From Chloroflexota bacterium (GTDB lineage: Bacteria > Chloroflexota > Dehalococcoidia > GIF9 > UBA5629), in assembly GCA_026389695.1 (NCBI GenBank), contig JAPLHI010000062.1:1-5751 (forward strand): a stretch of 5,751 nucleotides of DNA. The letters run 5' to 3'. This document shows, piece after piece, positions 5,455-5,751 of the stretch (the first letter of the stretch is position 1; every line of letters begins with the position of its first letter). The position numbers and the translations under genes are program-made. Under the pieces are notes generated by a model that searched no databases, was not told the DNA's origin, and was given only the letters and a program-made list of their open reading frames with translations.

Positions 5455-5751
5455 TTATAAAGCCATTCTCAACTCATACGTTCCGGAGCTGCTGGCATAA
5501 ATGGCAAATCCCGCTTTTTCAAAAATTGAGAGCATGGGTTTATTATCAAATAATACTTCTGCCGTAAAGGCCAGTAATCCGTTTCTTTTACCGAGGTAAA
5601 TCAGGTAATTCAGCAGCTCCGTTCCGATTCCCATTTTCTGATAACTATCTCTAACCGCAAAGGCGACTTCCGCGCTGTGCATATCTGCTCCGATGCCATA
5701 TTGACCGACACCAACCACCTCTTCTTTATCTTCCTTTCCAATTGTTGCCAG
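5455..5751 (-). CDS. GNAT acetyltransferase, C-terminal part (5' end outside window), Pat-like
   Basis: The frame is open to the window edge and codes the last 98 residues of a GCN5-related N-acetyltransferase. The acetyl-CoA pyrophosphate loop is clear: VRDSYQKMGIGTELL, with Q-K-M-G-I-G at 38-43. It is preceded by the beta-strand AEVAFAV and followed by the motif B region with NKPMLSIFEKAGF (70-82). The combination AEVAFxVRDxxQxxGIGT with FTAEVLxxNxPMLxxFEKxGF is what I associate with GNAT domains of bacterial Pat-type protein acetyltransferases, which are fused to an ADP-forming acyl-CoA synthetase domain and acetylate the catalytic lysine of Acs. The fusion cannot be checked because the N-terminal part is missing, and a stand-alone GNAT is possible. 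A GTG at 5718 is an internal codon, not the likely start. The small membrane protein gene follows after 46 bases. Confidence 0.8.
   Translation of the reverse strand: MATIGKEDKEEVVGVGQYGIGADMHSAEVAFAVRDSYQKMGIGTELLNYLIYLGKRNGLLAFTAEVLFDNKPMLSIFEKAGFAIYASSSGTYELRMAL

Noticed and set aside
1..5751. CRISPR array, tRNA, rRNA, insertion sequence or phage genes
   Set aside because: No regularly spaced repeats, tRNA-like folds, transposase motifs or terminal inverted repeats were seen; the window is nearly filled by housekeeping-type genes.

Overview
All genes recognised in this window lie on the minus strand, so biological order runs from high to low coordinates. Base composition is moderate, close to half G+C. 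Most genes have Shine-Dalgarno sequences close to AAGGAGG(T). The content fits an anaerobic or acetate-handling bacterium. Chloroflexota (Dehalococcoidia-like), Firmicutes or deltaproteobacterial lineages are all possible, and I cannot assign the phylum from this sequence alone.

In transcription order: (1) 5751-5455, the C-terminal end of a GNAT acetyltransferase that is cut by the window edge. Its sequence resembles the GNAT part of Pat-type acyl-CoA synthetase/protein acetyltransferases. (2) 5408-5130, a 92-residue single-pass membrane protein. It overlaps by 8 bases with (3) 5137-4925, a 70-residue YtxH-like membrane-anchored protein. (4) 4831-3743, an AI-2E/UPF0118 family permease. (5) 3741-3556, a clear sigma70-type promoter (TTGACA, 17 bases, TATTAT) and a leader of about 150 bases leading into (6) 3555-1576, an acetyl-CoA synthetase (acs) gene. 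That gene is complete from end to end except for one in-frame TAA at 2001-1999. (7) An intrinsic terminator at 1565-1531. (8) 1478-213, an OFA-family major facilitator transporter. (9) A 17-bp hairpin at 194-157. (10) 97-1, the first 32 codons of uvrA.

Two themes emerge. The first is acetate activation. Acs makes acetyl-CoA from acetate, the adjacent OFA carrier could import acetate or another small monocarboxylate, and the GNAT at the far edge resembles enzymes that inactivate Acs by acetylating its catalytic lysine. The second is a small envelope group (single-pass protein, YtxH, AI-2E permease) of unknown role.

The most notable observation is the premature TAA in acs. Both sides are intact and share one frame, and the stop falls about 11 codons before the hinge between the large N-terminal and small C-terminal domains. 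The catalytic lysine is encoded after the stop. This may be a recent pseudogene, a sequence error, or a gene expressed as two pieces; the sequence alone cannot decide. I found no CRISPR array, tRNA, rRNA, insertion sequence or clearly new multi-gene system.
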